Shown: in pieces, positions 1-6,047 of the stretch
Position numbering within the stretch: the stretch's first letter is position 1
How the letters are laid out: each line of letters opens with the position of its first letter
From: Gammaproteobacteria bacterium
Lineage (GTDB): Bacteria; Pseudomonadota; Gammaproteobacteria; Steroidobacterales; JABDKV01
Reading direction: 5' to 3'
DNA: 8,174 nt
NCBI GenBank assembly: GCA_029862285.1
Contig: JAOTXR010000077.1
Span: 1-8,174 of the forward strand
Notes under the pieces: model-generated
Seen by the model: only the letters and a program-made list of their open reading frames with translations
Told to the model about the DNA's origin: nothing
The model's database searches: none
Position numbers and translations under genes: made by a program

Positions 1-59
1 CCGGCAAGCGTCAGCGCAAACGCAGACACGAGCAGTACGGCAATTACACGTACGTTCAT
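1..59 (-). CDS. Small lipoprotein, 5' end only (entericidin-like candidate)
   Basis: Only the first 19 codons plus two bases are in the window, starting at an ATG at 59-57. The visible peptide is MNVRVIAVLLVSAFALTLAG: an Asn/Arg-containing n-region, a hydrophobic core and then TLAG, where the twentieth residue must be Gly because its codon begins GG. LAG is the first part of a lipobox, so a Cys is expected next, just outside the window. A strong GGAGGT ribosome binding site lies 9 nt upstream. Very short lipoproteins of the entericidin family (EcnA/EcnB) begin this way, but the diagnostic part is missing, so entericidin is a guess. The existence of a secreted protein or lipoprotein gene is well supported. 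It has its own 5' region after lipA and is probably a separate transcription unit or an attenuated operon tail. Confidence 0.7.
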   Translation of the reverse strand, partial: MNVRVIAVLLVSAFALTLA

Positions 60-68
60 TTCTAAAAT

Positions 69-74
69 ACCTCC
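69..74 (-). promoter_or_regulatory. Ribosome binding site of the small lipoprotein gene
   Basis: On the minus strand this reads GGAGGT, a near-perfect anti-16S match, followed by a 9-nt spacer and ATG at 59-57. It is the strongest Shine-Dalgarno sequence in the window and fixes the start of the partial gene. It lies only 12 nt after the U-tract of the hairpin at 87-110. Confidence 0.85.
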
Positions 75-86
75 GGGTATTTGCAC

Positions 87-110
87 AAAAAAGGCAGGCC
101 ATTCGGCCTT
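87..110 (-). terminator. Terminator-like hairpin ahead of the small lipoprotein gene
   Basis: On the minus strand AGGCC-GAAT-GGCCT forms a 5-bp stem with a 4-nt loop. It is followed by GCC and then six T (92-87). An alternative register pairs AAGGC with GCCTT and leaves four T directly after the stem. The polarity (U-tract on the 3' side) fits only minus-strand transcription. It could end read-through from the lipA operon. Because it lies inside the likely 5' UTR of the next gene, it could instead act as an attenuator. The short stem and the GCC between stem and U-tract lower confidence. Confidence 0.5.
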
Positions 111-112
111 GT

Positions 113-161
113 CCCCCTGGGCTCGGTTAAGAACCGCTTCCTTTTAGCCCGCTCCGGGGGG
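113..161 (-). other. Structured RNA leader candidate upstream of the small lipoprotein gene
   Basis: Read on the minus strand, three nested helices can form. The outer one pairs CCCCC (within 161-156) with GGGGG (117-113). The middle one pairs GGGCT (150-146) with AGCCC (123-119). The inner hairpin is CGGTT-CTT-AACCG (136-124), stacked directly on the middle helix. The 5' side carries bulges GGAGC and AAAAGGAAG; the 3' side has a single A. A competing local hairpin pairs AGCCC with GGGCT across 163-146 and excludes the middle helix. I do not recognise it as a known riboswitch or small RNA class. It could be a cis-regulatory leader, a small RNA ended by the hairpin at 87-110, or chance pairing in GC-rich DNA. 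Confidence 0.3.
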
Positions 162-198
162 CTCAAAAAAAGCCCTGTCCGATAGCGGCACGAGCGAC

Positions 199-218
199 AT
201 TATAGTTAGCTTATTATA
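199..218 (-). promoter_or_regulatory. Candidate promoter -10 elements for the small lipoprotein gene
   Basis: The minus strand has two perfect TATAAT hexamers, at 218-213 and 204-199, in the otherwise non-coding gap after lipA. Neither has a good -35 box. The distal one has nothing resembling TTGACA 15-18 bp upstream. The proximal one has GTGGCT at 17 bp, a 3-of-6 match. Predicted starts near 206 or 192 would give leaders of about 130-150 nt. The weak -35 boxes suggest an activator-dependent promoter, or chance in an AT-rich patch. Confidence 0.4.
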
Positions 219-242
219 GAAAGCCACCGGTTCAATAAGTGT

Positions 243-256
243 TTACACTAATGTAA
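243..256. promoter_or_regulatory. 5-4-5 palindrome, candidate activator/repressor site
   Basis: The sequence TTACA-CTAA-TGTAA is a perfect 14-bp inverted repeat with the geometry used by Crp/Fnr-family dimers. A second inverted repeat, AGTGT-TT-ACACT (238-249), overlaps it. Its centre lies about 43 bp upstream of the start expected from the TATAAT at 218-213, close to the class II activator position. The half-site does not match the Fnr (TTGAT) or Crp (TGTGA) consensus, so no regulator is assigned. Its position 11-24 bp after the lipA stop also allows a minor role in lipA mRNA 3' structure. Confidence 0.35.
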
Positions 257-266
257 TTTGGTGTCT

Positions 267-1238
267 TTAGACGGACTCTGGGATGACCGTTTCGGCCTGC
301 TGATCAGCGTGATACGACGAGCGCACCAGGGGCCCGCTGGCCACATGATCGAAGCCCAGGTCGTAACCGGTCTTCTCCAGATCAATGAATTCCTCAGGCC
401 TTATATACCGAACCACCGGATGGTGGTGCCGGCTGGGCTGCAGATATTGTCCTATCGTAAGCATGTTTATGTCATGTTTCCGAAGTGATTTCATCAGTTC
501 CACAACCTCGTCCATTTCCTCACCAAGCCCCAGCATGACCCCGGATTTCGTCGGAATATCGGGGTGGCGGGCACCAAATTCGGACAGCAGCCGCAGCGAA
601 TGATCAAAATCTGACCCCGGCCGAACCGGCCGGTACAGCCTGGGGACCGTCTCGACGTTGTGGTTGAACACATCAGGGGGTGCCTGGTCCATGGCGGCCA
701 GCGCCTTATCCATACGACCCCGGAAGTCCGGCACCAGCACCTCAATCCGGGTGCTCGGGCAGGCGGCCCGGACGGCACTGATACACGCAGCGAAATGCGC
801 GGCTCCGCCATCCCGCAGATCATCGCGGTCGACTGAAGTGATTACCACGTAGCGCAGGTTCATCGCCGCAATCGTTCTGGCCAGATTTGCCGGTTCATCG
901 GTGTCCAGCGCGGCTGGCCGGCCGTGTGCCACATCGCAGAAAGTGCAGCGTCGGGTGCAGATATCGCCCATGATCATGAATGTCGCGGTCCCTTTTCCAA
1001 AGCACTCCGCGATGTTCGGGCAGGTTGCTTCCTCGCAAACGGTATACAAACGGTTTTCACGCAGGATCTTCTTCAACGCAGCAACGGCAGGCGTTGCCGG
1101 CGATTTGACCCGCAGCCAGGGTGGTTTGCGTAGCGGCCTGGTCGTCGGTTCGATTTTGACCGGGATACGCGCCATTTTGTCGGCGGCGCTCATCTTGCGG
1201 CCGGGCTCCAAACGAATTCGTTGTGATTTATCGTTCAC
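267..1238 (-). CDS. lipA: Lipoyl synthase LipA
   Basis: Radical SAM enzyme that inserts two sulfurs into protein-bound octanoyl groups, completing lipoyl cofactors on 2-oxoacid dehydrogenases and the glycine cleavage H protein; cytoplasmic. All cluster ligands are visible. The auxiliary [4Fe-4S] cluster ligands are C68, C73 and C79 ([12 protein letters not shown]). The radical SAM CxxxCxxC is C94, C98 and C101. The C-terminal RSSY serine motif is at 306-309. Length is 323 aa against 321 in E. coli, and the cysteine numbering matches E. coli LipA, which supports the GTG start at 1238. That start overlaps the lipB stop by 4 bp (GTGA) and has only a weak upstream GGA, so translation is probably coupled to lipB. 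It is the last gene of the operon and ends with TAA at 269-267. Confidence 0.98.
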   Translation of the reverse strand: MNDKSQRIRLEPGRKMSAADKMARIPVKIEPTTRPLRKPPWLRVKSPATPAVAALKKILRENRLYTVCEEATCPNIAECFGKGTATFMIMGDICTRRCTFCDVAHGRPAALDTDEPANLARTIAAMNLRYVVITSVDRDDLRDGGAAHFAACISAVRAACPSTRIEVLVPDFRGRMDKALAAMDQAPPDVFNHNVETVPRLYRPVRPGSDFDHSLRLLSEFGARHPDIPTKSGVMLGLGEEMDEVVELMKSLRKHDINMLTIGQYLQPSRHHHPVVRYIRPEEFIDLEKTGYDLGFDHVASGPLVRSSYHADQQAETVIPESV

Positions 1239-1912
1239 GTTGCGCGTTCCGTGGTTTCGGGTTCGCCGAGAAAGCTGATTTTGGGTGGCGCATTGTAGCC
1301 CAGTTTTTCCAGCAACTGGCGTGCCAGGTCGTCGCGGACAACCGTAATTTTCGCCGGGCCACCCAGGGCAGCGATCTGGGTTATTTCCAATCCTTCAAAG
1401 CCACAGGGATTGATGCGTTTGAACGGATCGAGATCCATGTCGATGTTGAATGCCAGGCCATGGTAGGAGCAGTCGCGTCGAACCCGCAGTCCGATACTGG
1501 CGATCTTCGCGCCCGACACATAAACGCCGGGGGCATCGGCGCGGGGCACGGCGACGATGTCATATTTGGCAAGCGTATCGACTATGGATTGTTCCAGCGC
1601 TGTTACCAGCGCCCGCACACCTAATTGGAGTCGTTTCAGGTTTAGCAACGGATAGACCACCAGCTGGCCGGGGCCGTGGTAGGTCACCTGGCCGCCACGG
1701 TCGATATCGATAACCGGAATGTCACCGGGCATCAAGACATGGTCAGCACTGGCGCTCATCCCAAGGGTAAACACGGGCCGATGTTGCAGAAACCAGATTT
1801 CGTCGCGCGTCTGGTCGTCGCGCGTGCGATTGAAGTGCTGCATCTGCCGCCAGACGGGCTCATAGTCCTGCAGACCCAGATCACGCAGCAGCGGATATTC
1901 CGGTTGGTTCAC
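1235..1912 (-). CDS. lipB: Octanoyl-[ACP]:protein N-octanoyltransferase LipB
   Basis: Transfers octanoyl from acyl carrier protein to the lipoyl-domain lysine of target enzymes, producing the LipA substrate; cytoplasmic. The 225-aa protein has the family signature [12 protein letters not shown] at 72-83. The catalytic Lys-Cys pair is visible: K136 in SGAKIASIG and C170 in RINPCGFEG, against K135 and C169 in E. coli. The usual CSYHGLAFN block is at 148-156. The start is a GTG at 1912 that overlaps the ybeD stop as GTGA. The bases upstream of it contain no clear Shine-Dalgarno sequence, so it probably depends on ribosomes finishing ybeD. Its own stop overlaps the lipA start in the same way. The C-terminus is slightly longer than in E. 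coli (213 aa), with a polar tail. Confidence 0.97.
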   Translation of the reverse strand: MNQPEYPLLRDLGLQDYEPVWRQMQHFNRTRDDQTRDEIWFLQHRPVFTLGMSASADHVLMPGDIPVIDIDRGGQVTYHGPGQLVVYPLLNLKRLQLGVRALVTALEQSIVDTLAKYDIVAVPRADAPGVYVSGAKIASIGLRVRRDCSYHGLAFNIDMDLDPFKRINPCGFEGLEITQIAALGGPAKITVVRDDLARQLLEKLGYNAPPKISFLGEPETTERAT

Positions 1913-2169
1913 AGTACGAAGAGAACCAGCTGGCTGCCGCTGAGTTCGCGATAGAGCTCGTCGAGTTGTTCCCGGCTGTGAGCATTGACGGTAAAGCTCA
2001 GCGCCAGGTAACGCTCGTCCCGGCTGGCGCGCGTTGAAAACCGGGCTTCCTCGCCCACAGTATGTCGCGCGACGATTTCTACAACTGTTGCTCGAAATTC
2101 ATCCGTGTGATGCCCCATCACCTTGATAGGAAATTCGCAGGGAAATTCCAGCAACGATTCGGTGTTCAC
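1909..2169 (-). CDS. ybeD: DUF493 / YbeD family protein
   Basis: Small (86 aa) cytoplasmic protein matching the E. coli YbeD pattern: an N-terminal [14 protein letters not shown] block at 6-19, a central VVEIVARH segment, and a C-terminal [18 protein letters not shown] stretch. The E. coli protein (87 aa) has an ACT-like ferredoxin fold, and a regulatory role in lipoate synthesis has been suggested mainly from its position next to lipB. The function is not settled. The GTG start at 2169 overlaps the aminotransferase stop (GTGA). A GGAG lies 11 nt upstream, farther than usual. Its stop overlaps the lipB start. No better start is available because the E. coli-like N-terminus begins almost at once. 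Confidence 0.95.
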   Translation of the reverse strand: MNTESLLEFPCEFPIKVMGHHTDEFRATVVEIVARHTVGEEARFSTRASRDERYLALSFTVNAHSREQLDELYRELSGSQLVLFVL

Positions 2170-3053
2170 GCAGCCTGCTCCGGCATGCGGCGTTTATGTT
2201 CCTGGTAAAGCTGATATACGCGGCGAAAAACAGGTCCGGGCTTGCCAGTGCCTACTGGCCTGGTATCGAGCAGCGTGACCGGCAGTAGTTCTCGCAATGA
2301 GCTGGCGAGCCAGATTTCGTCTGCGCCTGCCAGCTGAGTACGGGAAATTTCGGCGAAGCGCGCGGTCAGGTCATCGGCAGCCGCCAGATCCAGCACCAGA
2401 TCACGGGTCGTGCCGGGCAGGATCTCCGGGCCATCCGGGGGGGTAATAATCTTGCCGCCGATCACCGCAAAAACGCTACTCGCCGATCCTTCCGCAATCA
2501 GATCGCCATCGTACAAAATAGTCTCTGCAACCCCGGCATTGACCGCCTCCTGACGCAGCAGCACATTGGCAAGCAACGATATTGACTTGATGTCACAGCG
2601 ATCCCAACGGTTGTCGGCGCGGGTTATCGCGGCGATGCCTTTTTCCGTCAGTTCCGGCTTGAGTTCCGGTAGCGGCGTGCACATCGCAAAAGCAGTCGGC
2701 TTTGTGTGGGCCGGGAAGGCATGATCGCGATAATCTGGCGTTCCGCGGGTCACCTGGAGATAAACGGCGACGTCTGCTTCGCCGTTCCTGGCGATCAGAT
2801 CTGTTATCAGGCTGGTCCAGCCATCGCGGCCCAACGGATCTTCAATACTGATTGCATTCAGTCCGTAGCTCAGCCGCGCCAAATGCCGGTCTGGCTGCAA
2901 CGGCATGCCACGGTATACCGGAATTATCTCGTAGATTCCGTCACCGAAAAGGAAGCCGCGATCCAAAACGGAGATGCTGGCGTCTTCCAACCGACAAAAA
3001 TCACCGTTCAGGTAGACAATCGGGAGTGGTGAATTCGTCTTTACTCGAACCAC
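2166..3053 (-). CDS. dat: D-amino-acid aminotransferase (D-alanine aminotransferase type, PLP class IV)
   Basis: PLP-dependent fold-type IV transaminase, 295 aa, likely interconverting D-Ala + 2-oxoglutarate and pyruvate + D-Glu in the cytoplasm. The Schiff-base lysine is K156 in RCDIKSISLLANVL, and the PLP-binding Glu is E188 in AEGSASSVF. R109 and H111 (YRDH) match the carboxylate-binding Arg98/His100 of the Bacillus enzyme at a constant +11 offset, as do K145 and E177. This offset match favours the D-Ala type over branched-chain aminotransferase or aminodeoxychorismate lyase. The GTG start at 3053 lies inside dacA, giving a 13-bp overlap. It is supported by GAGGT at 3064-3060 with 6-nt spacing; the family-typical PIVYLNG begins at residue 11. 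The position after dacA suggests D-Ala/D-Glu balancing for peptidoglycan precursors. Confidence 0.9.
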   Translation of the reverse strand: MVRVKTNSPLPIVYLNGDFCRLEDASISVLDRGFLFGDGIYEIIPVYRGMPLQPDRHLARLSYGLNAISIEDPLGRDGWTSLITDLIARNGEADVAVYLQVTRGTPDYRDHAFPAHTKPTAFAMCTPLPELKPELTEKGIAAITRADNRWDRCDIKSISLLANVLLRQEAVNAGVAETILYDGDLIAEGSASSVFAVIGGKIITPPDGPEILPGTTRDLVLDLAAADDLTARFAEISRTQLAGADEIWLASSLRELLPVTLLDTRPVGTGKPGPVFRRVYQLYQEHKRRMPEQAA

Positions 3054-4171
3054 AGCATTACCTCATCGATGGCACGGCGAAAAATACTGCCCGCAGCAAC
3101 CGGCTCGAGTGGATAGAGAGCTGAGCTGGTGATTTCCTTGTCGCCCAGGCTCACTCGTATCATTCCCACTTTGCTATCGGGCGTAACCGGCGCGACTATA
3201 ATCGACTTCAGGTCCATTTCCGCTCGCAGAGATTCGTAGTGGCCACGTGGAATCGTCACGTAAATCTGATCGCGAACGCCGAGTTGTACCTCGCGGTTGT
3301 CGCCTTTCCATACTTTGGCGCTGGTTATTGGAACGCCAGCGTCGTAAAGCGAGTGGGTTTCATAAAAACGGAATCCGTAATTGAGCAACGCCTGGGTGGC
3401 ATCGGCGCGTGCTTTTTGGCTTGAGGTGCCCATCACAACGCTTATCAGGCGCGTGCCGTCCCGGTGCGCTGATGCGACCAGGCAATAGCCGGCAGAGTCG
3501 GTATGTCCTGTCTTGACTCCGTCGACCGAATCATCGCGCCATAAGAGTGTATTGCGATTATGCTGGGTGATGCCGTTGTAGGTGTATTCCCGGTGGGAGT
3601 ACCAGCGATAATAATCGGGAAATTCCCGGATCAGCGCAGCAGTTAGCATTGCGATGTCGTGTGGTGTGGACAGGTGTGTTTCTCCAGGCAGCCCGGTCGA
3701 GTTTTCGTACGATGTGCCAGTCAGCCCCAGTCGTTCGGCATACTGGTTCATCAGTTCTGCAAAGGTCTCTTCAGAGCCGGCAATGTGCTCGGCAAGCGCA
3801 ATGCTCGCATCATTGCCAGACTGAATGATCATTCCCTGAAGCAGATCTTCTACCGCGACACGTTTGCGTTCTTCGATAAACATGCGGGAGCCTTCAGCAC
3901 GATAAGCTTTATTGCTCACGGTTACCTGCTCGTCCAGCGCCAGCGTGCCGTTGGCGATTGCACTGAATGCGATATACGCTGTCATCAGCTTCGTGATACT
4001 TGCCGGTTCCGTTCGTTGGTCGGGGTTCTTGCTGGCAATAACCTGGCCGCTTTGGAAATCCATCAAGAAATAGGCCGAACCGGGAACGGGCGGTGGCGCC
4101 GGAACCGGGGCATCGATAGCCGTCGCGGGTACGGCAATGAATAATATTAGCAACAGAGTAGTCAGTCGCAT
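3041..4171 (-). CDS. dacA: D-alanyl-D-alanine carboxypeptidase (PBP5/DacA-type)
   Basis: Low-molecular-mass penicillin-binding protein, 376 aa, that removes the terminal D-Ala from peptidoglycan pentapeptides in the periplasm. The N-terminus is a Sec signal peptide, probably cleaved after ATA near residue 18. The three active-site motifs are present: SITK (S58, K61), SGN (118-120) and KTG (220-222). A beta-rich C-terminal domain (roughly 270-360) ends in a short amphipathic helix, SIFRRAIDEVMLWFE, the membrane anchor typical of PBP5-like enzymes. Start ATG at 4171 with AGGA 6 nt upstream (4181-4178). It is one of only two ATG starts in the operon, and the 38 bp separating it from rlpA is the only intercistronic gap. 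No convincing promoter is visible there. PBP6-type activity cannot be excluded. Confidence 0.96.
   Translation of the reverse strand: MRLTTLLLILFIAVPATAIDAPVPAPPPVPGSAYFLMDFQSGQVIASKNPDQRTEPASITKLMTAYIAFSAIANGTLALDEQVTVSNKAYRAEGSRMFIEERKRVAVEDLLQGMIIQSGNDASIALAEHIAGSEETFAELMNQYAERLGLTGTSYENSTGLPGETHLSTPHDIAMLTAALIREFPDYYRWYSHREYTYNGITQHNRNTLLWRDDSVDGVKTGHTDSAGYCLVASAHRDGTRLISVVMGTSSQKARADATQALLNYGFRFYETHSLYDAGVPITSAKVWKGDNREVQLGVRDQIYVTIPRGHYESLRAEMDLKSIIVAPVTPDSKVGMIRVSLGDKEITSSALYPLEPVAAGSIFRRAIDEVMLWFE
3060..3064 (-). promoter_or_regulatory. Ribosome binding site of the aminotransferase gene, inside dacA
   Basis: GAGGT on the minus strand, 6 nt before the GTG at 3053-3051. It is embedded in the last codons of dacA (frame D-E-V) and decides the start of the overlapping downstream gene, which has no other good start before its conserved N-terminus. 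Confidence 0.7.
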
Positions 4172-4177
4172 GGTTCG

Positions 4178-4181
4178 TCCT
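4178..4181 (-). promoter_or_regulatory. Ribosome binding site of dacA
   Basis: AGGA on the minus strand with a 6-nt spacer to ATG at 4171-4169. It lies in the 38-bp rlpA-dacA gap and shows that dacA can be initiated independently, unlike most genes here. Confidence 0.65.
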
Positions 4182-4209
4182 GCTTGTGGGGCATTTAGAT
4201 GGCAGTGAG

Positions 4210-5079
4210 TTACTGGTCGGTGACCAGGTGCGTGTCATTGATACCGAGCGAGTCCAGTCGTGCCATGAGCACGTCATATTCCACAACGCCCAGTACCGGG
4301 CCGATTTGTACCCGGTGCACAATCGTGCCGCCCAGGTCCGCGCTAGCCAGGCGCACATCGACGATGCCGGCATTGTACAGGGTTGTGCGCAGACGCTCCG
4401 CATTGCCGAGGTCGCCAAAAGCACCAACCTGAACAAACAGGCTGGGTGCGGCCGCTTCCTGTTGTGGTTTCTGTGGCATCGCAAGCTGCGGGTCGAGTGC
4501 CGCCGGATCATCCACAGCAACAATCTGTCGATCGGCCGGTAGCGAGGTGGTTGGCGTTGTCACGGCCGGCACGATAGTCGAGGTATCGACAGTAACCGGA
4601 TCGATGACCTCGACTTCGACCAATGTCGTGCCGTCGCCAACCATGTTCAGTCTCTGAGCTGCGGCATAAGACAGGTCAATCAACCTGTTCTTGACGAAGG
4701 GACCGCGGTCGTTGACGCGGACGATCACAGAAGTTCCATTGCGCAGGTTGGTGACCCGTACCCAGGTCGGTAGCGGCAGCGTCTTGTGGGCGGCGGTGTA
4801 CTGGTGCATGTCATACCGTTCGCCATTGGCTGTCGCGCGGCCGTGAAATTTGCCGCCATACCATGAAGCCACACCGCGCTCGCGGTAGCCGTTAGCATCG
4901 GTGACCGGATAATAACGTTGGCCGAGTACCTGGTATGGCGCTGTTTTTGCAGAATTGTTTGTCCGGGACGCTGGTGGGGGATCGTTCTTTGTCCGTGGGG
5001 CCGTCGGCACACTGTGGCGCGTCGCGGCGCAGGCCACTAAAGCGATGTAGATAAGCAGGTGCAACAGACAACGGGTCAT
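4210..5079 (-). CDS. rlpA: Septal/rare lipoprotein A, RlpA (lytic transglycosylase with SPOR domain)
   Basis: Outer-membrane lipoprotein, 289 aa. The signal peptide ends in lipobox LVAC (C17) followed by Ala, consistent with outer-membrane sorting. A Pro/Thr/Asn-rich linker leads to the double-psi beta-barrel RlpA domain (about 68-160) with GVASWYG, TANGERYD and VNDRGPF. E87, H98 and D124 have the spacing of E120/H131/D157, reported as important in Pseudomonas aeruginosa RlpA, which cleaves denuded glycan strands. That suggests this copy is catalytic, unlike E. coli RlpA, for which activity has not been shown. A Thr/Pro-rich spacer (about 160-210) precedes a C-terminal SPOR domain (213-289, LFVQVGAFGD) that would bind amidase-processed septal glycan. 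The ATG start at 5079 overlaps the mltB stop as ATGA, with only a weak upstream AGAG. Confidence 0.95.
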   Translation of the reverse strand: MTRCLLHLLIYIALVACAATRHSVPTAPRTKNDPPPASRTNNSAKTAPYQVLGQRYYPVTDANGYRERGVASWYGGKFHGRATANGERYDMHQYTAAHKTLPLPTWVRVTNLRNGTSVIVRVNDRGPFVKNRLIDLSYAAAQRLNMVGDGTTLVEVEVIDPVTVDTSTIVPAVTTPTTSLPADRQIVAVDDPAALDPQLAMPQKPQQEAAAPSLFVQVGAFGDLGNAERLRTTLYNAGIVDVRLASADLGGTIVHRVQIGPVLGVVEYDVLMARLDSLGINDTHLVTDQ

Positions 5080-6047
5080 TGTGTACTTACTCTGGCGGTA
5101 ATGGCCTGTCCGAGTTCGCGCACCGCCATGGCGTACATGCGGCTGCGGTTATAACGCGTGATCACATAGAAATTATTGTAGCCGACCCAGTATTCGGGGC
5201 CCGATTTATTTTCCAGTTCGAATAACAGGATGGGAAGATCGTCGTCGCGGTCACCGGTTAGTTCTACATTGAAACGTCGCAGGTCGGCTACCTTGTGGCG
5301 CAGTTCCAGCTTTTCGCTCATGAAAGACACCGCCGTTTCTGCATCGATTGCAAGCACATCGGCCACCGGCCCGTCTCTTTGCCAGCCAAAGGCATGCAGA
5401 TAGTTGGCGACGCTGGCGATAACGTCACGCCAGTCCTGCCACAAGTCGACCCGTCCATCACCACTGCCGTCGACTGCATACTTGCGATAACTGCTGGAAA
5501 TAAACTGCGCAGCTCCCATTGCGCCGGCGTACGAGCCGACTGCTTCGAGCGGATCAATCGAGTGTTCGCGGGAAAGCAGCAGGAACTGTTCTAGTTCCCC
5601 ACGGAAAAAGTCGCTGCGTGGCGGATATCCAAAGGCCAGCGTGCTTAGCGAATCAATAACGCGATAACTGCCGGCGCGGGTGCCGTAATGCGTCTCGATA
5701 CCCAGGATTGCAACGATTATGCCGACAGGTATTCCGCATTCGTCGGCCACCCGCTCGAGAATGTCCCGGTGTTCCTGCCAGAAGGCCACGCCATCGTTGA
5801 TGCGGCGTTCATTAATAAACAGTAACCGATACTCGTGCCACGGCCGGGTCTTTTCGGCTGGTCTGCTGATGGCATCCAGGATGGATTGCTTCAGTTCTGC
5901 TTCGGCAATAATTTCCTGCACCCATTGACGATCGAGACCGTGCCTGTCGACGATATCGCGGACAAAAGACTCGATTTGGGGGGTATCGAAGGCGCCTGAT
6001 AGACCGGGGAGCAGGGCCAATACGAGGCAATAGAGAAGGGTTCTCAC
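5076..6047 (-). CDS. mltB: Lytic murein transglycosylase B family protein
   Basis: Family 3 lytic transglycosylase, 323 aa, cleaving the MurNAc-GlcNAc bond with formation of 1,6-anhydroMurNAc. The catalytic Glu is E118 in ILGIETHYG, followed by the conserved SYAGAMGAAQF block at 172-182. D193-x-S195-x-D197 in DGSGDGRVDLW matches the EF-hand-like metal loop of E. coli Slt35, with D208 as the probable distal ligand after a one-residue insertion. SVANYLHAFGW (212-222) is also diagnostic. The N-terminus (RTLLYCLVLALLPGLSGA) is a signal peptide, but no Cys follows an LxA/G box; C7 is too early. The protein is therefore probably soluble in the periplasm rather than a lipoprotein like E. coli MltB. 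The GTG start overlaps the rodA stop (GTGA at 6044-6047). Confidence 0.95.
   Translation of the reverse strand: MRTLLYCLVLALLPGLSGAFDTPQIESFVRDIVDRHGLDRQWVQEIIAEAELKQSILDAISRPAEKTRPWHEYRLLFINERRINDGVAFWQEHRDILERVADECGIPVGIIVAILGIETHYGTRAGSYRVIDSLSTLAFGYPPRSDFFRGELEQFLLLSREHSIDPLEAVGSYAGAMGAAQFISSSYRKYAVDGSGDGRVDLWQDWRDVIASVANYLHAFGWQRDGPVADVLAIDAETAVSFMSEKLELRHKVADLRRFNVELTGDRDDDLPILLFELENKSGPEYWVGYNNFYVITRYNRSRMYAMAVRELGQAITARVSTQ

Noticed and set aside
165..190. T7 run (minus strand) as a lipA terminator
   Set aside because: The run is preceded only by weak pairings (3-bp CCG/CGG stem at 179-188), not a stable hairpin directly before the Ts. The hairpin at 87-110 is the better terminator.
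258..488. Plus-strand ORF of 76 codons over the lipA 3' end
   Set aside because: Antisense to the conserved LipA C-terminus, with a weak TTG start and no family resemblance.
1223..1624. Plus-strand ORF of 133 codons
   Set aside because: It lies almost entirely antisense to lipB, whose catalytic motifs are intact. No recognisable protein features.
3659..4144. Plus-strand ORF of 161 codons
   Set aside because: Antisense shadow of dacA, which shows all three PBP motifs on the minus strand.
4172..4209. Separate promoter for dacA in the 38-bp gap
   Set aside because: No -10/-35 pair is visible; only the Shine-Dalgarno sequence can be supported.
3909..4523. Minus-strand ORF of 204 codons spanning the dacA-rlpA junction
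   Set aside because: Out of frame with both genes and composed of Arg/Cys/Ser-rich shadow sequence. Both real genes are complete with motifs through this region.
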